From NCBI GenBank assembly GCA_902729315.2, contig LR746278.1:2737501-2801500 (forward strand): a DNA stretch of 64,000 bases, in the 5' to 3' direction. Each line of letters begins with the position of its first letter. The first letter of the stretch is position 1. Below the pieces are notes generated by a model. That model made no database searches and was not told the DNA's origin. It worked only from the letters and a program-made list of their open reading frames with translations. This DNA comes from Spirodela intermedia (lineage: Eukaryota > Streptophyta > Magnoliopsida > Alismatales > Araceae). A program made the translations under genes and the position numbers. Of this stretch, positions 1-10,849 are shown one piece after another.

Positions 1-1675
1 GAGGGGGTCATCCTGGGGGAGGAGACCCCGCAGATCATCAGAGGCGACGATGATCATATTTACTGCCTTCACCAGAAGAACATGCAGGGTTATTCTTAAC
101 AGAGTTCTTGCTCCCTCCATGTCCCTCCTTCTCAGCGCTTCGACCGCAGGTATAACTGTGTGCTCCACTGTTGCCTTATCAGGTAAAACAGCTTCATATC
201 CCTGCAGAAAGCATGATCAGAAGCAAACATTTCCAGAAAGAGCTGGGATTCAGATATACAAGCTTCATCAGAGGAAGATCCAACTGAAGTTCCAAGGTAA
301 AGCAGCCCAATAACACATCGTGTCAGATTTCTAACCCATTTTCATATAGTTTAATCTACCTTCATGTTTCCCGTTAATGGGTTCATATAAATTCATGATT
401 TAACAAACTGTAGGGCTTAGATCATCTATGAGATTGCAGGAGCTGCAAGGACAAAGAAGATAGCCATGAACACTGAGCATGAGATTTGTCTGAATGTAAG
501 TGCTGTAAGACCAAGCAGAAGTTTATCAGGTAGCATTATGAAGAACAAACTGAGGATGTTTTGGATGGGATGATGATCATTAAACCAAGTACAGATATGA
601 TTTAAGATATGAAACTAATGTATGATTTAAGATCAAACTAATGATCATTAACCAATGAGCAGATATGATTTAAGATCAGGCAGCTATTTTTTTCTCACTT
701 TTTTTACTAAATATATTATAGATTGAAGAGGTATTAAATACTGGAGATTGATTTTTCACAAGAAACCATGCTAAATACTAATGAAAACCATGCTAAATAA
801 CAGAAAGGTTTTGTTTTTTCCCCGGATATCAATAAAACCATGCTAAATACTAATGAAAAACACAGTTTTACTATAACAGAAAGGTTTTGTTTTTTTTTTG
901 TTTTTTTTTTTACCAGATTCTGAACCTTCCCTTGGTAGACGGCTGCAGTCAGCACCGAGCCAGTCGCAAGAACGCCGATCCGGACATTGCTCCCAGCTTC
1001 AACCGGCCTCAAGCCAGCCTCCCTGAGCTCGTTGGCCACACACTCACCCATGTGAAGGAAGGGCACGGAGCAGCCTTCGGAGACCTCCCGGTGCCAGTAA
1101 TGCGATGCGTGGCAGGGCATGACGATGCACCGCGCCCCAGAGCTCTCCAGGAAGAGCCTCTTCTGCCGGAGACCCTCCACGACGCCCTCCCGATCCACAT
1201 CAACGCGGGTTTCTTTTCTTGATCTCAGAAAACGAGGGGAGGAGCCCTTGGTTTCTCTGAGTGAGAGCTTCCTGCTGAGTAATGGGTCACTGCAGACGAT
1301 GAAGGGGAGGTACTCTCCTTCTTCTTCTCCTCCTTCAGAGCTCCATCTTACGAGTTTCTCTAGGAAGGCCACCGTGGAGACGGCGGAGGCGCCGCCTAGG
1401 ACGCCGATGATCGGGCGCCCAGAAGACGAACCGGCGGAGCTTCCCGAAGCGGAAATCTTGGGCTCCGTCCGGCTCCTGCCGCCGTTGGAGGAATGCAGGA
1501 GGACGGAGGAGGGAGGAGAGGCGGCGGGCCAGGTCCTGGGGGCCGGTGGCGGCGGCGCTGCCGCCGCCCTTCGACCGGTGAAACCATTGCTTCCAAGATG
1601 AGATGGCCCGCTCCAAGAGTGGAGCCCCATCGTCGTGCTCCTCCCTTCGAGCGCCCCCATCGGAAGAAGGAACAT
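1..1675 (-). CDS. Aspartate/glutamate racemase-family protein, 3'-truncated by window edge
   Basis: Minus-strand gene of the plant Asp/Glu racemase family. Coding exon 1 is 1675-914, with a GT donor at 913-912. Exon 2 starts at 201 after a CAG acceptor and stays open to base 1, so the C-terminus lies outside the window. The N-terminal ~85 residues are rich in Ala, Pro and Ser and could be a plastid transit peptide (inference). The core starts at IIGVLGG. Both cysteine motifs expected of the family's two-Cys racemization chemistry are present: VCSDP and MPCHASHYW. Exon 2 carries the conserved PDKATVEHTVIPAVEAL and ASDDLRGLLPQDDPL segments. The phase across the junction (QNL then GYEAV) fits plant homologs. 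The start could be Met-1 at 1675 or the internal Met at 1660 or 1630. The substrate cannot be told from sequence. It is divergent from the U11/U12-25K gene. Confidence 0.88.
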
Positions 1676-3048
1676 ATCCCGCCTCCAGATGCCCGTCCCT
1701 ACTCATCCTCCATCTCCCCTGGAGATCCTCCAACAGACTCGACCACCCGCCTCAGAATCAGTCGATCGCCATGGAATGAGCTCGGGGGCAGCTCCAAAAT
1801 TCAGCAAGAATCGATCTTGGAGAATCAAGACCCACCATGGCTTTAATGGTTCCGGGGGGAGCAACCAGCTCCTTGTGGGGCGTGGGGCTTCTTCTCCTGA
1901 GGATTGCTACCTCATGTATTCAATCGAACAAGCAAAAATATCCCCTCCCCTCTCCCATCCACCCGCGCGAGACAAATCATTGGAAAAGAACAAAGATTTA
2001 TCGGGGGGAGACAGTTATTTTAATATGGGCCAGACACAGGGAATCTTCGACTCTCCGTCGTCGCTTTTTCTGATCTCGCTGTCCCCAGTGTTCTTCGCTG
2101 TCTTCCGATGTGGAATGATCCCACAGTGGAAGCGTGAACTCGATTCAACTTCATCTCCTTTTAATCGGCGTTGAGATGGACGACTCGAATCAAGTAGGAT
2201 TTTTTGCGCCCAGGCCAATCAGAGCTGGGTGATCACGCAACCAGCCCACACAGTGAAACTGAGGAGCTCACGGCATTCTTCTACTAGTTGATGTAGAAAG
2301 ACGCGAACCCAGGGACAGACTTGTGGGCAGGCGACGCGTGTGTCTCTCTCCCCCCCCAAAGAGTCAGTGGGGATTAAGCAGAAGGCCGACGTGGGCTGGG
2401 GATGATGACCTGGCATCTTCCCAGCCGTTGAGGGAGCAGACTGTCAGAGGAGAGCTAGCTGGAACCGGACAGAGGGTCGCTCTGGGTCTTGCTGGTCCCG
2501 GTTGGACATGGCTGCGCTGGCTGAGCAGATTTGGAGCACGTGTAACTCTGCGGGGAAGATATTCCCACGTGTTCTCCGCAGTCTCAAGGGCCGGAAACCT
2601 CCCTTCCTCTAGTGTGTGCCGTCGCCGCCGCCACCTCCGGCCAATAGCCACTGGCGGCTGAGAGGGGGAGGGGGGGAAGAAGAGGAAGAAGAAGGTGAAA
2701 AAAAGCGCTTTGAGACGCCGCCCGCCACCGCCAACTGCTGCCGACCGCCGCCGCTCGCCGCCGCGGATCCACCGATCCTGATTGGTTGTGAAAGTGCCCA
2801 TCCCGCCGCTTCCCTCTCGCCGTGATCAAGAGTGACAAAGCTTCGCTGGGAAACGGAGAAACTATCCCACTTTAGAGAGGGAATCTACGTGGGTTTTTTT
2901 CCAAAGCAGTATGATCGAAAGTTTTGACATGAAAAGTTTTCTACTGAAATTCCTGCCTGGAATCGTGATTCTACTTTTTTTTTCCATTTTTCATTCATCA
3001 TCGGCATGTTTCACTATGGAATTTACAATTTTTATGATCGGATGTCAG
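1676..3048. promoter_or_regulatory. Divergent intergenic/promoter region between racemase and U11/U12-25K genes
   Basis: About 1.4 kb between two genes transcribed away from each other, so it should hold both promoters. Seen directly: two CACGTG G-box cores at 2537-2542 and 2566-2571, and a CTGCGG/CCGCAG inverted pair around the second. There is a GC-rich, purine-strand segment at 2640-2770. I see no convincing protein gene: the open frames here are short, overlapping and low complexity. Confidence 0.5.
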
Positions 3049-3293
3049 ATGGAGAGCTCATCCTCGAGTTTAGACAAAGATGCCGACCCGAAGGCTGAGG
3101 ATACGTTTGGCTACAACAGTAGCACTGCCAATAAGGCCCGCCTGCAGTCAATGCTGTCCGCGCTCCTCAGCGATCCGATTCTCTCTGATGTACCGAAGAA
3201 GCCAACCCTTGCAGATGTCGACACCTTGGTGAGCTTGGAACTGGGAAGCGCCATGAAAATATCAGTCATGAAGATGGACGGTACCTTTTTGGG

Positions 3294-3339
<46 letters not shown>

Positions 3340-5560
3340 ACCTGTAAATTCCCCAGAGAGGTTAATGACCGTGTCTGATCAACTTATCCTTTGCTTCTTG
3401 TACTTACTTTCTTGTGCTTATTTTGCCTTTCAAAGTTATGCATAATTATTAGTGAGTTCAATGGTTTTACCCGTTGTTCTTGGCAACAGCAACAAAAAAA
3501 TTTCTCGTACCTCTGGTGCTCTCAGATCCTATGATTCCTGGTGATAAGTAAGCTGGGTACTGGGGCGACTGGTTTCTAGAACTTAATTTGTACGCTGTTT
3601 ATGTCAAATCCCAAACCATTTTTATGGTAAAAAAAAATAAACAGAAAGACTTCGCATGGTTCTATTTATTTAGTTTTTAATGACATGTAGTTAAGTGTCT
3701 GTGGCTAAACTATGGAGTTTTGTTAGATGTTGCTGTGCCCAATTCTGCCACCGTCAAGGACCTGAAGTTAGCGATAAGAAGGAAAACAGAGGAGATGCAG
3801 GAAGGACAAATGGGCCACCGCCACATATCATGGTATGTATTATGAACGGTCTCTTCTTGGCTGACTCTATTTTCTGATAATTTTTATGGCTTCATTTGAC
3901 TTTTATGGGACCTTTTTTTTCTCTTTGCATTGTGGAGGGGGGTTGTGCAGAGCATCTCAATTTAATTGTGTTTTATAGCCGTTGACTTTAACATCCTTTA
4001 TTGGAATATATGTGGGTTTGACTTGGCCTGATCAGATGCCTTTAAGAATAGTCCATGATTGGTTACTAGGAAACTGAGATTATAAAGTTGGCGTTGACAT
4101 TGGTGGCCTGATCACTCTGTCACAGTGTCGACAGTCAATGAATGCCCTTGGGCTGCATGCACCGCTGTTTTTGTTTTCCTCGTGGAAAAGGCCCAAAAGT
4201 CAACTTGTATGGCCGGGAGTTTGCTAAGAGTAGCTCCATATTGGTTATTTAGACGATAAAGTCTTCTCTCCTTTGTTATTTAGAGGAGATAGATCAAGAT
4301 TTCAATGGCGTGGAACCAAAGCCCGGTCCACCCCATCCAAGAGTCTGATTCATCTGATGAGTAGGGCCCATATTCAGGTTGTCCAGATCCTTAATCAGGG
4401 TCAAAGCCATTTACCGTTGACCAAGGAGAGGAAACTTTCCCCACAACCCTACTCTCTCCCTTTCCAACGACATTCCAGTAAATACTAACTTTTTTTAGTC
4501 ATGATGAGGGGTATTTAAGGAAAGCGTGGTTCTAACCCTGGGGATTAATTTACGTTAAATAGATATATGCTCCTAGTTACTCGAGCATGTAAATAATTTA
4601 CATTGAGTTTATATCCCCCTTGGTTATAATGGCGCTGATCACTGCTAGAAAATTCATGAACATGGCGCATTACAGGATCAGAAAGAGAGGAAGAGAATAT
4701 AAGCACTAGGCCATCTGATTCATGCTTTCTGTAGGAATGTTTCAACATCAGAAATAATAAATAAAATCACAGGTTCATATCGGTTTCCCCATTGTGCTCA
4801 TTTATGGTCTGATACTTCAAAATTCTAGGAAGGAAAGAAAGATTTTTTGCTTAATTGAGCTACCAACTTATGAAAGGGTTTACTTACATCATAGTTGTTT
4901 CATATGTGTATCAATGTATCTGCAGGAGGCACGTCTGGGCAAATTTCTGTCTCTCTCATCACAGCGACAGGCTAGTTGATGACGATTCCCTGCTTCAGGA
5001 TCATGGCATTCGTGGAAATTCTCAGGTAACCTCCTCCTTTCTCGATGATTTTCTTGGAGAATCTGTAGAGTCTGTTCTACGAGTTCATGGTTTGATTACC
5101 AGGGACTCGTCATCTGTTCTTTGATTTCTATGGCTTTGAGAGGAATTAATCATAGAAGATTGCTACGACTTTATTTTGCATAATGTTTGCTGCTGATTGC
5201 CTGGTATCATTTCCATGTTCTTGAATCGACTGACGAGCAGTTTTCTGAATGTAATTAGTTTCTTGGCATCATTGAACTGAATATAATTCAATTCTTACCA
5301 GTTGGCATCTGACCAATTATCGAATGGCAGCGGATTTTCAGATTTATTTATTTGCGAATTTGGGACCCGTTTATTTGCGGATTTTCAGATTTATTGACCC
5401 ATTTCCGTATCTGAATCCTGTTTTTATGCAGGTCTGCTTCACACCCTACGTTCTGTCGAGGGTTTCTCAGAGGCACTCTCGGCGAAGGAAGCACCGGTTC
5501 TTCCATGGCCTCAGCAAGCTCCCACCTCCCAGCTTGGGATTTCTTCGGCCTAGTGATTGA
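3049..5560 (+). CDS. SNRNP25: U11/U12 small nuclear ribonucleoprotein 25 kDa protein
   Basis: Component of the minor (U12-dependent) spliceosome's U11/U12 di-snRNP; nuclear. Exons 3049-3292, 3727-3832, 4926-5025 and 5432-5560 join in phase to 192 aa. The N-terminal helical segment (LQSMLSALLSDPILSDVP) leads to the ubiquitin-like domain (MKISVMKMDGTFLDVAVPNSATVKDLKLAIRRK, split across exons 1-2). Plant-typical RHISWRHVWANFCLS and DHGIRGNSQ follow. The basic tail is RHSRRRKHRFFHGLSKL, which is the conserved plant ending. I chose ATG 3049 because similarity begins there. An in-frame ATG at 2911 would add 46 residues, including a hydrophobic stretch unlike a nuclear snRNP protein. The first donor (GTGCGC at 3293) runs directly into a (CT)n tract. 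All introns are GT-AG. Confidence 0.93.
3298..3335. repeat. (CT)19 microsatellite in intron 1 of SNRNP25
   Basis: Perfect CT dinucleotide run starting five bases after the exon-1 donor of the U11/U12-25K gene. Confidence 0.97.
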
Positions 5561-5687
5561 TGAGAGGAGCCATCGGGGGAGGGTCCGATCTTCCTTCTTG
5601 GCCCATTTTGAGAGGGAAATCACACAGTTTTCACTAGGTTTCATCACAACCTTACCCGCGATAGGAAATTATCTAGGAGGTCAGAAG

Positions 5688-5747
<60 letters not shown>

Positions 5748-6257
5748 GTCTCTTCCATTGGGGCCTTACGGCCTTTGGGCTCAAAATGTTGTCCCAAAAT
5801 TAAAAACTGCACCTTTGACCTCAATAGATCAGCCCTACTCTGTGGCCCCGCCAGATAATCCACGGTTTTCGCAGACTATTGTTTTCAGCCGCCGAAGTAG
5901 TCAAGTGGCGGTGGTACAGCATCCCGCAGAGGGCAAAGTGGGCTCTTGGGCCGGTAGAAAATGACCCCAAGGTTTAGGGCATCTACCTGTTATCGGTTAC
6001 TTCTCTCGACCTCCGGCGATGATCCCACGGGAGCACTCGAAGAGGGCTCGGTTGCGATCGATTTCTCGTGGCGTCCGTCTTCCCTTGATTCCGCCCAGCT
6101 TTTCGAGATCTGAATTCTGACCATACCCAGTATGGTTTTCGTCCCCTAAAGATGGAGTTCGTCCTCCTCCTCGTGATTCTATAGAGATGAGCGCTTTCCA
6201 TGTCGCTCCGTATAGGAATTCGGGGAGCTGATATCTGTGAGCTGCTGTGCTGTTGCA
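5561..6257. promoter_or_regulatory. Spacer and probable promoter/5' UTR of the NB-ARC/ARM gene
   Basis: Contains the 3' flank of the snRNP gene, a (GA)28 microsatellite at 5691-5746 and then ~500 bp leading into the NB-ARC/ARM start codon. Parts recur upstream of the broken second copy: the block near 5768-5850 matches ~11,850-11,920, and the last ~45 bp before the ATG match 12,535-12,571. This marks it as part of the duplicated segment. No separate gene seen. Confidence 0.5.
5691..5746. repeat. (GA)28 microsatellite
   Basis: Perfect GA run downstream of SNRNP25. A (GA)n tract also sits at the matching place in the second duplication unit (10,776-10,820), so the microsatellite predates the duplication. 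Confidence 0.97.
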
Positions 6258-9200
6258 ATGGAGGCTCTTCAGGTGGTTTCGTCGGCTACCCAGATCATTT
6301 CCTGCATGGTGGGAGCTGTTAGGGCACTGAAGGAAGCATCCACAGCTATTGATGAGGCTCCAAACAGAGTTCAGAGCCTGGAGGTTTTCGCTTCCGAGCT
6401 CGAGAACCTGGCCAGGCATGCCAAGCAGAAACATGGCCACAAGCTCCATAGCTCTAGGCTGGAGCAGCAGATACAGAGCCTAACTGGACTCGTTGAGCGG
6501 CTGCACCCCAACATTAGGAAGATGAGGAGGATCGTGTCCAAGAGCAAAATGAAGAACATGGCGAGGATCTTTTGGTACTCTGTTGCCGGCGATCCGTTCT
6601 CGAGATTGATCGACTTAATTCACGCCGACTTGAACTGGTGGCTCGAGCTCCAGACGATATCAGAAAATGTGCAGAGAGCTATTGATTCTACCGCAGACAG
6701 CGTCTCTCTTATACACAGGATCAATGTCGAACAAGGGTACCCAGAATCCAGCAAGTGTTTCCATGTCCGAAGATTACTAGAACAGGAGGATTCCCGCCGG
6801 GTGATCTTGATTGTGGGTCTCTCCGGCATTGGAAAATCCTGTTTGGCCCGCCAAGTCGCTGCTGATCCCCCAAAGGCGTTTGTCGATGGTGCCGTCGAGC
6901 TTGTTTTCGGGCAGTGGTGCAGCAGAGCATCCTCTCACGGGAGCAAAGCCGAGTACCACAAGCGCTTGTCCAAGAAATTATGTAGACTCCTGGTGAAGCT
7001 CGGTTTCATGAAGGCCAGGGAAGCTCCGACTTTAGATCTGGAAGACGTATGGTACATGCTTCAGGCGGCACTGGCTGGGAAGAGCATCCTGCTGCTTCTT
7101 GATGACGTTTGGGAGCAGGACATTGTCGAAAGATTCACAAAGCTGCATGATAATCGCTGCAGATACTTGGTAACAACGAGAAATGAGGGAGTCTATGAAA
7201 TCACAGAGGCTGAAAAGGTTGAGATATGCAAGGATGATGTCATGGAGATGAGCAAGGAGATCCTCCTTTATCACAGCCTGCTTTCCCGAGAAGAACTCCC
7301 GGTATGAACTCCAGACTCCATGGTACCATTTGATCTCGTCTATCTTTGCCTCTAATTTCTTCATGAGTAAGTGGGTGGCATTTATCGCAAGATCTGCCTC
7401 AAAATTATGGACTGATACATAATCTAATCTGGGAACACAGCAATTGATCCAAATATTCCAAATTCACAGAGAGAACACAAACTTGATCATGATTATTCCT
7501 CGTTAAATTTCTTGATTTCGGAAAGTAGATGGATGATCCCTCAATCAGTCTGGGTTTCTCCATCCGCAATCCTTGTAGACAGAAGAAAAGAAAAAAAAAT
7601 GAAGAAACTGAGTCTCGTTCTGAACTTTACTCTTTCTTGTCAGGCTGTTGCAGAGGCCTTGCTGGACCGTTGTGGGCACCATCCTCTCACCGTTGCTGTG
7701 ATGGGCAAAGCCCTGAGAAAAGAGACAAGTGCAGATAAATGGAAGAAAGCTATTGGTAACCTTTCCACGTATGCCACGTGTGCACCGGGGCCAGTTTCCT
7801 ATGTCAACGAGAAGGAAGCTGAGAACACAGTGACCATCTTCGGATCATTTGAATTTAGTTTGCAGGATATGCCAGAGGATTCTCGGAGGCTTTTTATGAT
7901 TCTAGCCGCCATTTCATGGGCCGAACCCGTGCCTGAAATCTGCTTGGAGGTTCTCTGGTCTGCACTTGGGCATGAGACCATCTTCCCCCTGGTGGTCAGC
8001 AAGCTGGTTGAGGGCTCCCTTCTAATAAAGACTAATCCAGAGTACCATGTCCATGACATGGTTGCTCTATACCTTGAAGGCAAGGTGAACGGTGCAGTTG
8101 AAACCCTCCTGACAGGATCCTCTGATGAGGCTGCAGCAGCTGTCGCTCCGTGGCTTTTTGTTTTTGGTAAAGATGAAGTGAAGAACTGTGCTGAGGAGAA
8201 GATGAAGGTACTTATTAGTTTATCTCATGAAAGGGAGGCCGTGGTCGCATTAGAGTCGATGGTTCAAGCTCTAATGGCGAGCAAGTCCATCTCTGAGTTA
8301 GAAGCTAGCAGGAAGAGCTTCAGCAGCATGGTTGGCCCCAAGTTCGCCGAGTTCGTTTCCTCTGGTTCTCCAGCCACTGTTGCCGCGCTTGCTAAGGTCA
8401 TCAGAGACCTATTTGCAAAGGAGGACTATTACGAGTACGCTCATTCCCTGGAGAACACAGAAGCCATTGATAAGCTGCTGGAACTGCTAAGAAGTTGCAG
8501 TGACCCAGCGACTCAAACCAGCTTATTTCATTTGGTTGCAAAGCTTGCCGAACATGGGAGTTGCAGAACAATCGGTAAGGTTCTGGTGAGTGTCCCCATG
8601 GATCATCTTGCAGAACTGTTGTCGCCCAATGCAGAACAATGGCACGATTCTGTTTTTGGGACCATAATGTCCTTCATCAAAGCTGGGAAATCTGAGGCAG
8701 TGCAGATGATGCTTGACTCAGGGATTGACAGAGGCCTCATTGATCTTCTGGAACGGGGCTCAGAGGTTGCTCAGCACCACGCCATAGCTGTTCTAAAAGC
8801 TTTCTACGAGATGGGCGGGCTGCGCGGACGTTTCCAGGCCGGTCAGCTGAATCTTCTTCCCTGGGATGCAAGACTGAGCCTGGAGAGATTCGTCTTGTCT
8901 GATAGATCCACAGCGGCATCGCCAAGGCCTCAGACGGAGGAAGAGACCTTCGATACGATTGTAGGTGGAGACCGTAAGCAGATCCTGAAGGCCATGCAGG
9001 ATCTCATTCCAATCATCGAGAAGGCTGGGAATCCGAGAATCCGGGAGATGATATTACGCAGCCCCTTGGTAGAAAGTTTGGCAGACATGTTGAGGAATGT
9101 GAGTTCCGACCAGGATAGGATGGAATCGGCCTTCCTGCTGACGACACTGGCTTGCTCAGGCGGAGAATCAGTCCTGCAGAGGTTGCTCGATCACGATGTT

Positions 9201-9728
9201 GTTTCTGAGCTGGTGAAGATGATGAATAGCCAGGTAGTGGACGTGCAGGATTCAGCCTATACGGCGCTCCATCAGATTCTGTTCTGTGGGGAAGAAAACA
9301 AGGTTCTGAAACAGATCCTGAAGCCCGGCCAGATGGAGAAGTTGGTTCAGTCTCTCAGCGGTAGATCCTTCAAGACCAAGGAGCTGAGCATGCTGCTGAT
9401 CCTCGATTTAGTCGAAATGGGAAACAAACCCTGCGTGGAGCGGATGTTCGCCCTGCAGGTGGTGGAGAAGCTCGTCAACCTGGAGAAATCAGGCGGCGTC
9501 TTCAGCGGTGTCCTCGTGAACTTCCTCAAGGGGCTCGACAAGTGCAAGAATCTCTCTGCCGCCGAGAGGCAGGTGATGAGGCAGCAGGTCGTCAAGAAAG
9601 TTAAGGCCTCCATCAAGGGCCACAAGATCGAATCGAGAATCATCGCCGCAGTCGAGGATTACCTTTCTGATGGATCCTGGGGTTCGAGCAGCAGCAGCCG
9701 CAGCTGCAGCCGCAGACCAAAGCGGTAG
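6258..9728 (+). CDS. NB-ARC NTPase with C-terminal ARM-type repeats (NLR-like, no LRR)
   Basis: Exons 6258-7301 and 7644-9728 give 1042 aa. Residues 1-150 are a predicted helical domain I cannot assign; it recalls CC/RPW8/HeLo-type four-helix domains only in character. NB-ARC: Walker A G187-S194 (GLSGIGKS), Walker B/kinase-2 LLLLDDVW 278-285, RNBS-B TTR 306-308, GLPL-like CGHHPLTV 358-365, and VHD 484-486 in the MHD position. From ~540 to ~1020 come repeated ~40-residue helical units (for example EAIDKLLELLRSCSDPATQTSLFHLVAKLAEHG), typical of armadillo/HEAT solenoids. I see no LRR. The tail is Ser/Arg-rich. All nucleotide-binding motifs look intact, so a switchable STAND ATPase is plausible; an immune role is inference. 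Start 6258 matches the paralog's start; in-frame ATG 6237 adds seven residues. The single GT-AG intron splits NB from ARC1. Copy 2 lies at 12,572. Confidence 0.88.
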
Positions 9729-10285
9729 CTCCATCCTCCGCCCGAGCACAATCTCTCAGACACACATTTGATCGCCGTCATTCGTTTCCTTCCTCTCCGT
9801 TGACGGTCGACGACCTGCCGCCATTGATGCCGGCAAAAACCCCGGTAGAAACCTACCGCATGGACAAGGAGACTCCGAGAATGATGACCCCCCTCTCAAA
9901 GATTATTTACTTGCGGGTTTATATGTAATTTTACACATGGTTCCTAATTTTCCATTTATTTGGGTGTATTTAATTTTCGAAGGTATATACTCAATAGTGT
10001 TTCGACCATTAAGTGATTTCTTTAAAGTCATTTTTTCAGGCTGGTAATGGATCAGATGGGGAAAGGACCATTTTAACGGCACAGGCCCATATGTGAACAA
10101 GCTGGGTCTACATTGAGCCGTCATCTCCGGCCCATTTGAGCCCAACATTTACTCTGGTTGGGTTTATATGTAATTATACACAGAACAGAGGCTCCTCAAT
10201 TTTCCATTTATGAGGTGTATTTACACAAATAATGATTTCAGAGGGTGGGGGAGTTATTTGGTCAATAATATTTCCGCCGTCATGA
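9729..10285. repeat. Remnant of the duplicated CCCH-gene promoter module (unit 1)
   Basis: Two degenerate direct copies of a ~250-bp module, ~9,903-10,150 and 10,151-10,285, each opening with a 'GGGTTTATATGTAAT' type segment. They continue through 'CCATTTATxxGGTGTATTTA'; only the first copy keeps the part carrying GGCCCAT elements. The same pair recurs at ~15,845-16,100 and 16,144-16,388, directly upstream of the intact CCCH zinc-finger gene. Unit 1 ends at 'CATGAGGCGG', where a deletion joins it to a fragment of the last CCCH exon. Confidence 0.65.
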
Positions 10286-10420
10286 GGCGGGCTGATGATG
10301 ATGGCGACTGCCTTCAGGCCCAAGAAATGGAGCTGGAGGCCGACGTGAAGCATCATACGATGATTTTGATGATGGATAAGCTGCGGACTGCGCTGAGGGG
10401 GATCCCGATGGGCGTCCAGC
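10286..10420 (+). pseudogene. Fragment of CCCH zinc-finger gene (last exon), decayed
   Basis: Aligns with the acidic part of the intact gene near 19,965-20,150. GATGGCGACTGCCTTCAGGC matches GACGGTGACTACCTTCAGGC, and a later stretch reads DDFDDG-stop-AADCAEGD where the intact gene reads DDFDDGYAADCAEGD. It has an internal deletion and a stop codon, and lacks zinc fingers and start. It marks the 3' end of duplication unit 1. Confidence 0.75.
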
Positions 10421-10529
10421 CCATCATCGATGGCTGTCAGTTCTCCTATTTATTTATCTGATGATTTGGGACTAATTCTGACAAAAACCCAGATCATTTA
10501 GACCTTCGGAGGTTCCATTTAATAGATCG

Positions 10530-10765
10530 ATCTTCACCCATTTCCGTCTATCGATCATGTTTTTACGTTCTGTCTACGGAGTAAGCATCGGCTCTTCCAT
10601 GGCTTCAGCAAGCTCCCACCAACCCCAGCTTGTGATTGATGAGAGGAGACACCAGGAGAGGGGGCCTGATCAGACAGTTTTCATCAGGTTTCATCGTAAC
10701 CCTTGTCCGTGATAGGAAATTATCTTGGAGGTGAGCTGTGAAATCAGTGCCTATGGACGGGTCAG
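10530..10765 (+). pseudogene. Fragment of SNRNP25 last intron, exon 4 and 3' flank
   Basis: Matches 5,395-5,700. The shared order is ACCCATTTCCGT, TACGTTCTGTC, TCTTCCATGGC-TCAGCAAGCTCCCACC, TTGTGATTGATGAGAGGAG, GTTTTCA-TAGGTTTCATC type sequence, then GATAGGAAATTATCTxGGAGG and a (GA)n run. The acceptor and much of exon 4 are deleted, so it cannot encode the snRNP tail. It marks the 5' end of duplication unit 2. Confidence 0.85.
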
Positions 10766-10772
10766 AAGAGAG

Positions 10773-10775
<3 letters not shown>

Positions 10776-10820
<45 letters not shown>
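10776..10820. repeat. (GA)n microsatellite, paralogous to 5691-5746
   Basis: GA run in the second duplication unit, at the position matching the SNRNP25 3' flank. A smaller GA run follows at 10,940-10,966. Confidence 0.95.
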
Positions 10821-10826
<6 letters not shown>

Positions 10827-10849
10827 GGGTTCTTTGGCCCCACACCGTG

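Noticed and set aside
1119-2174. Overlapping plus-strand frames opposite the racemase exon
   Set aside because: Antisense shadows of the GC-rich racemase first exon and its promoter.
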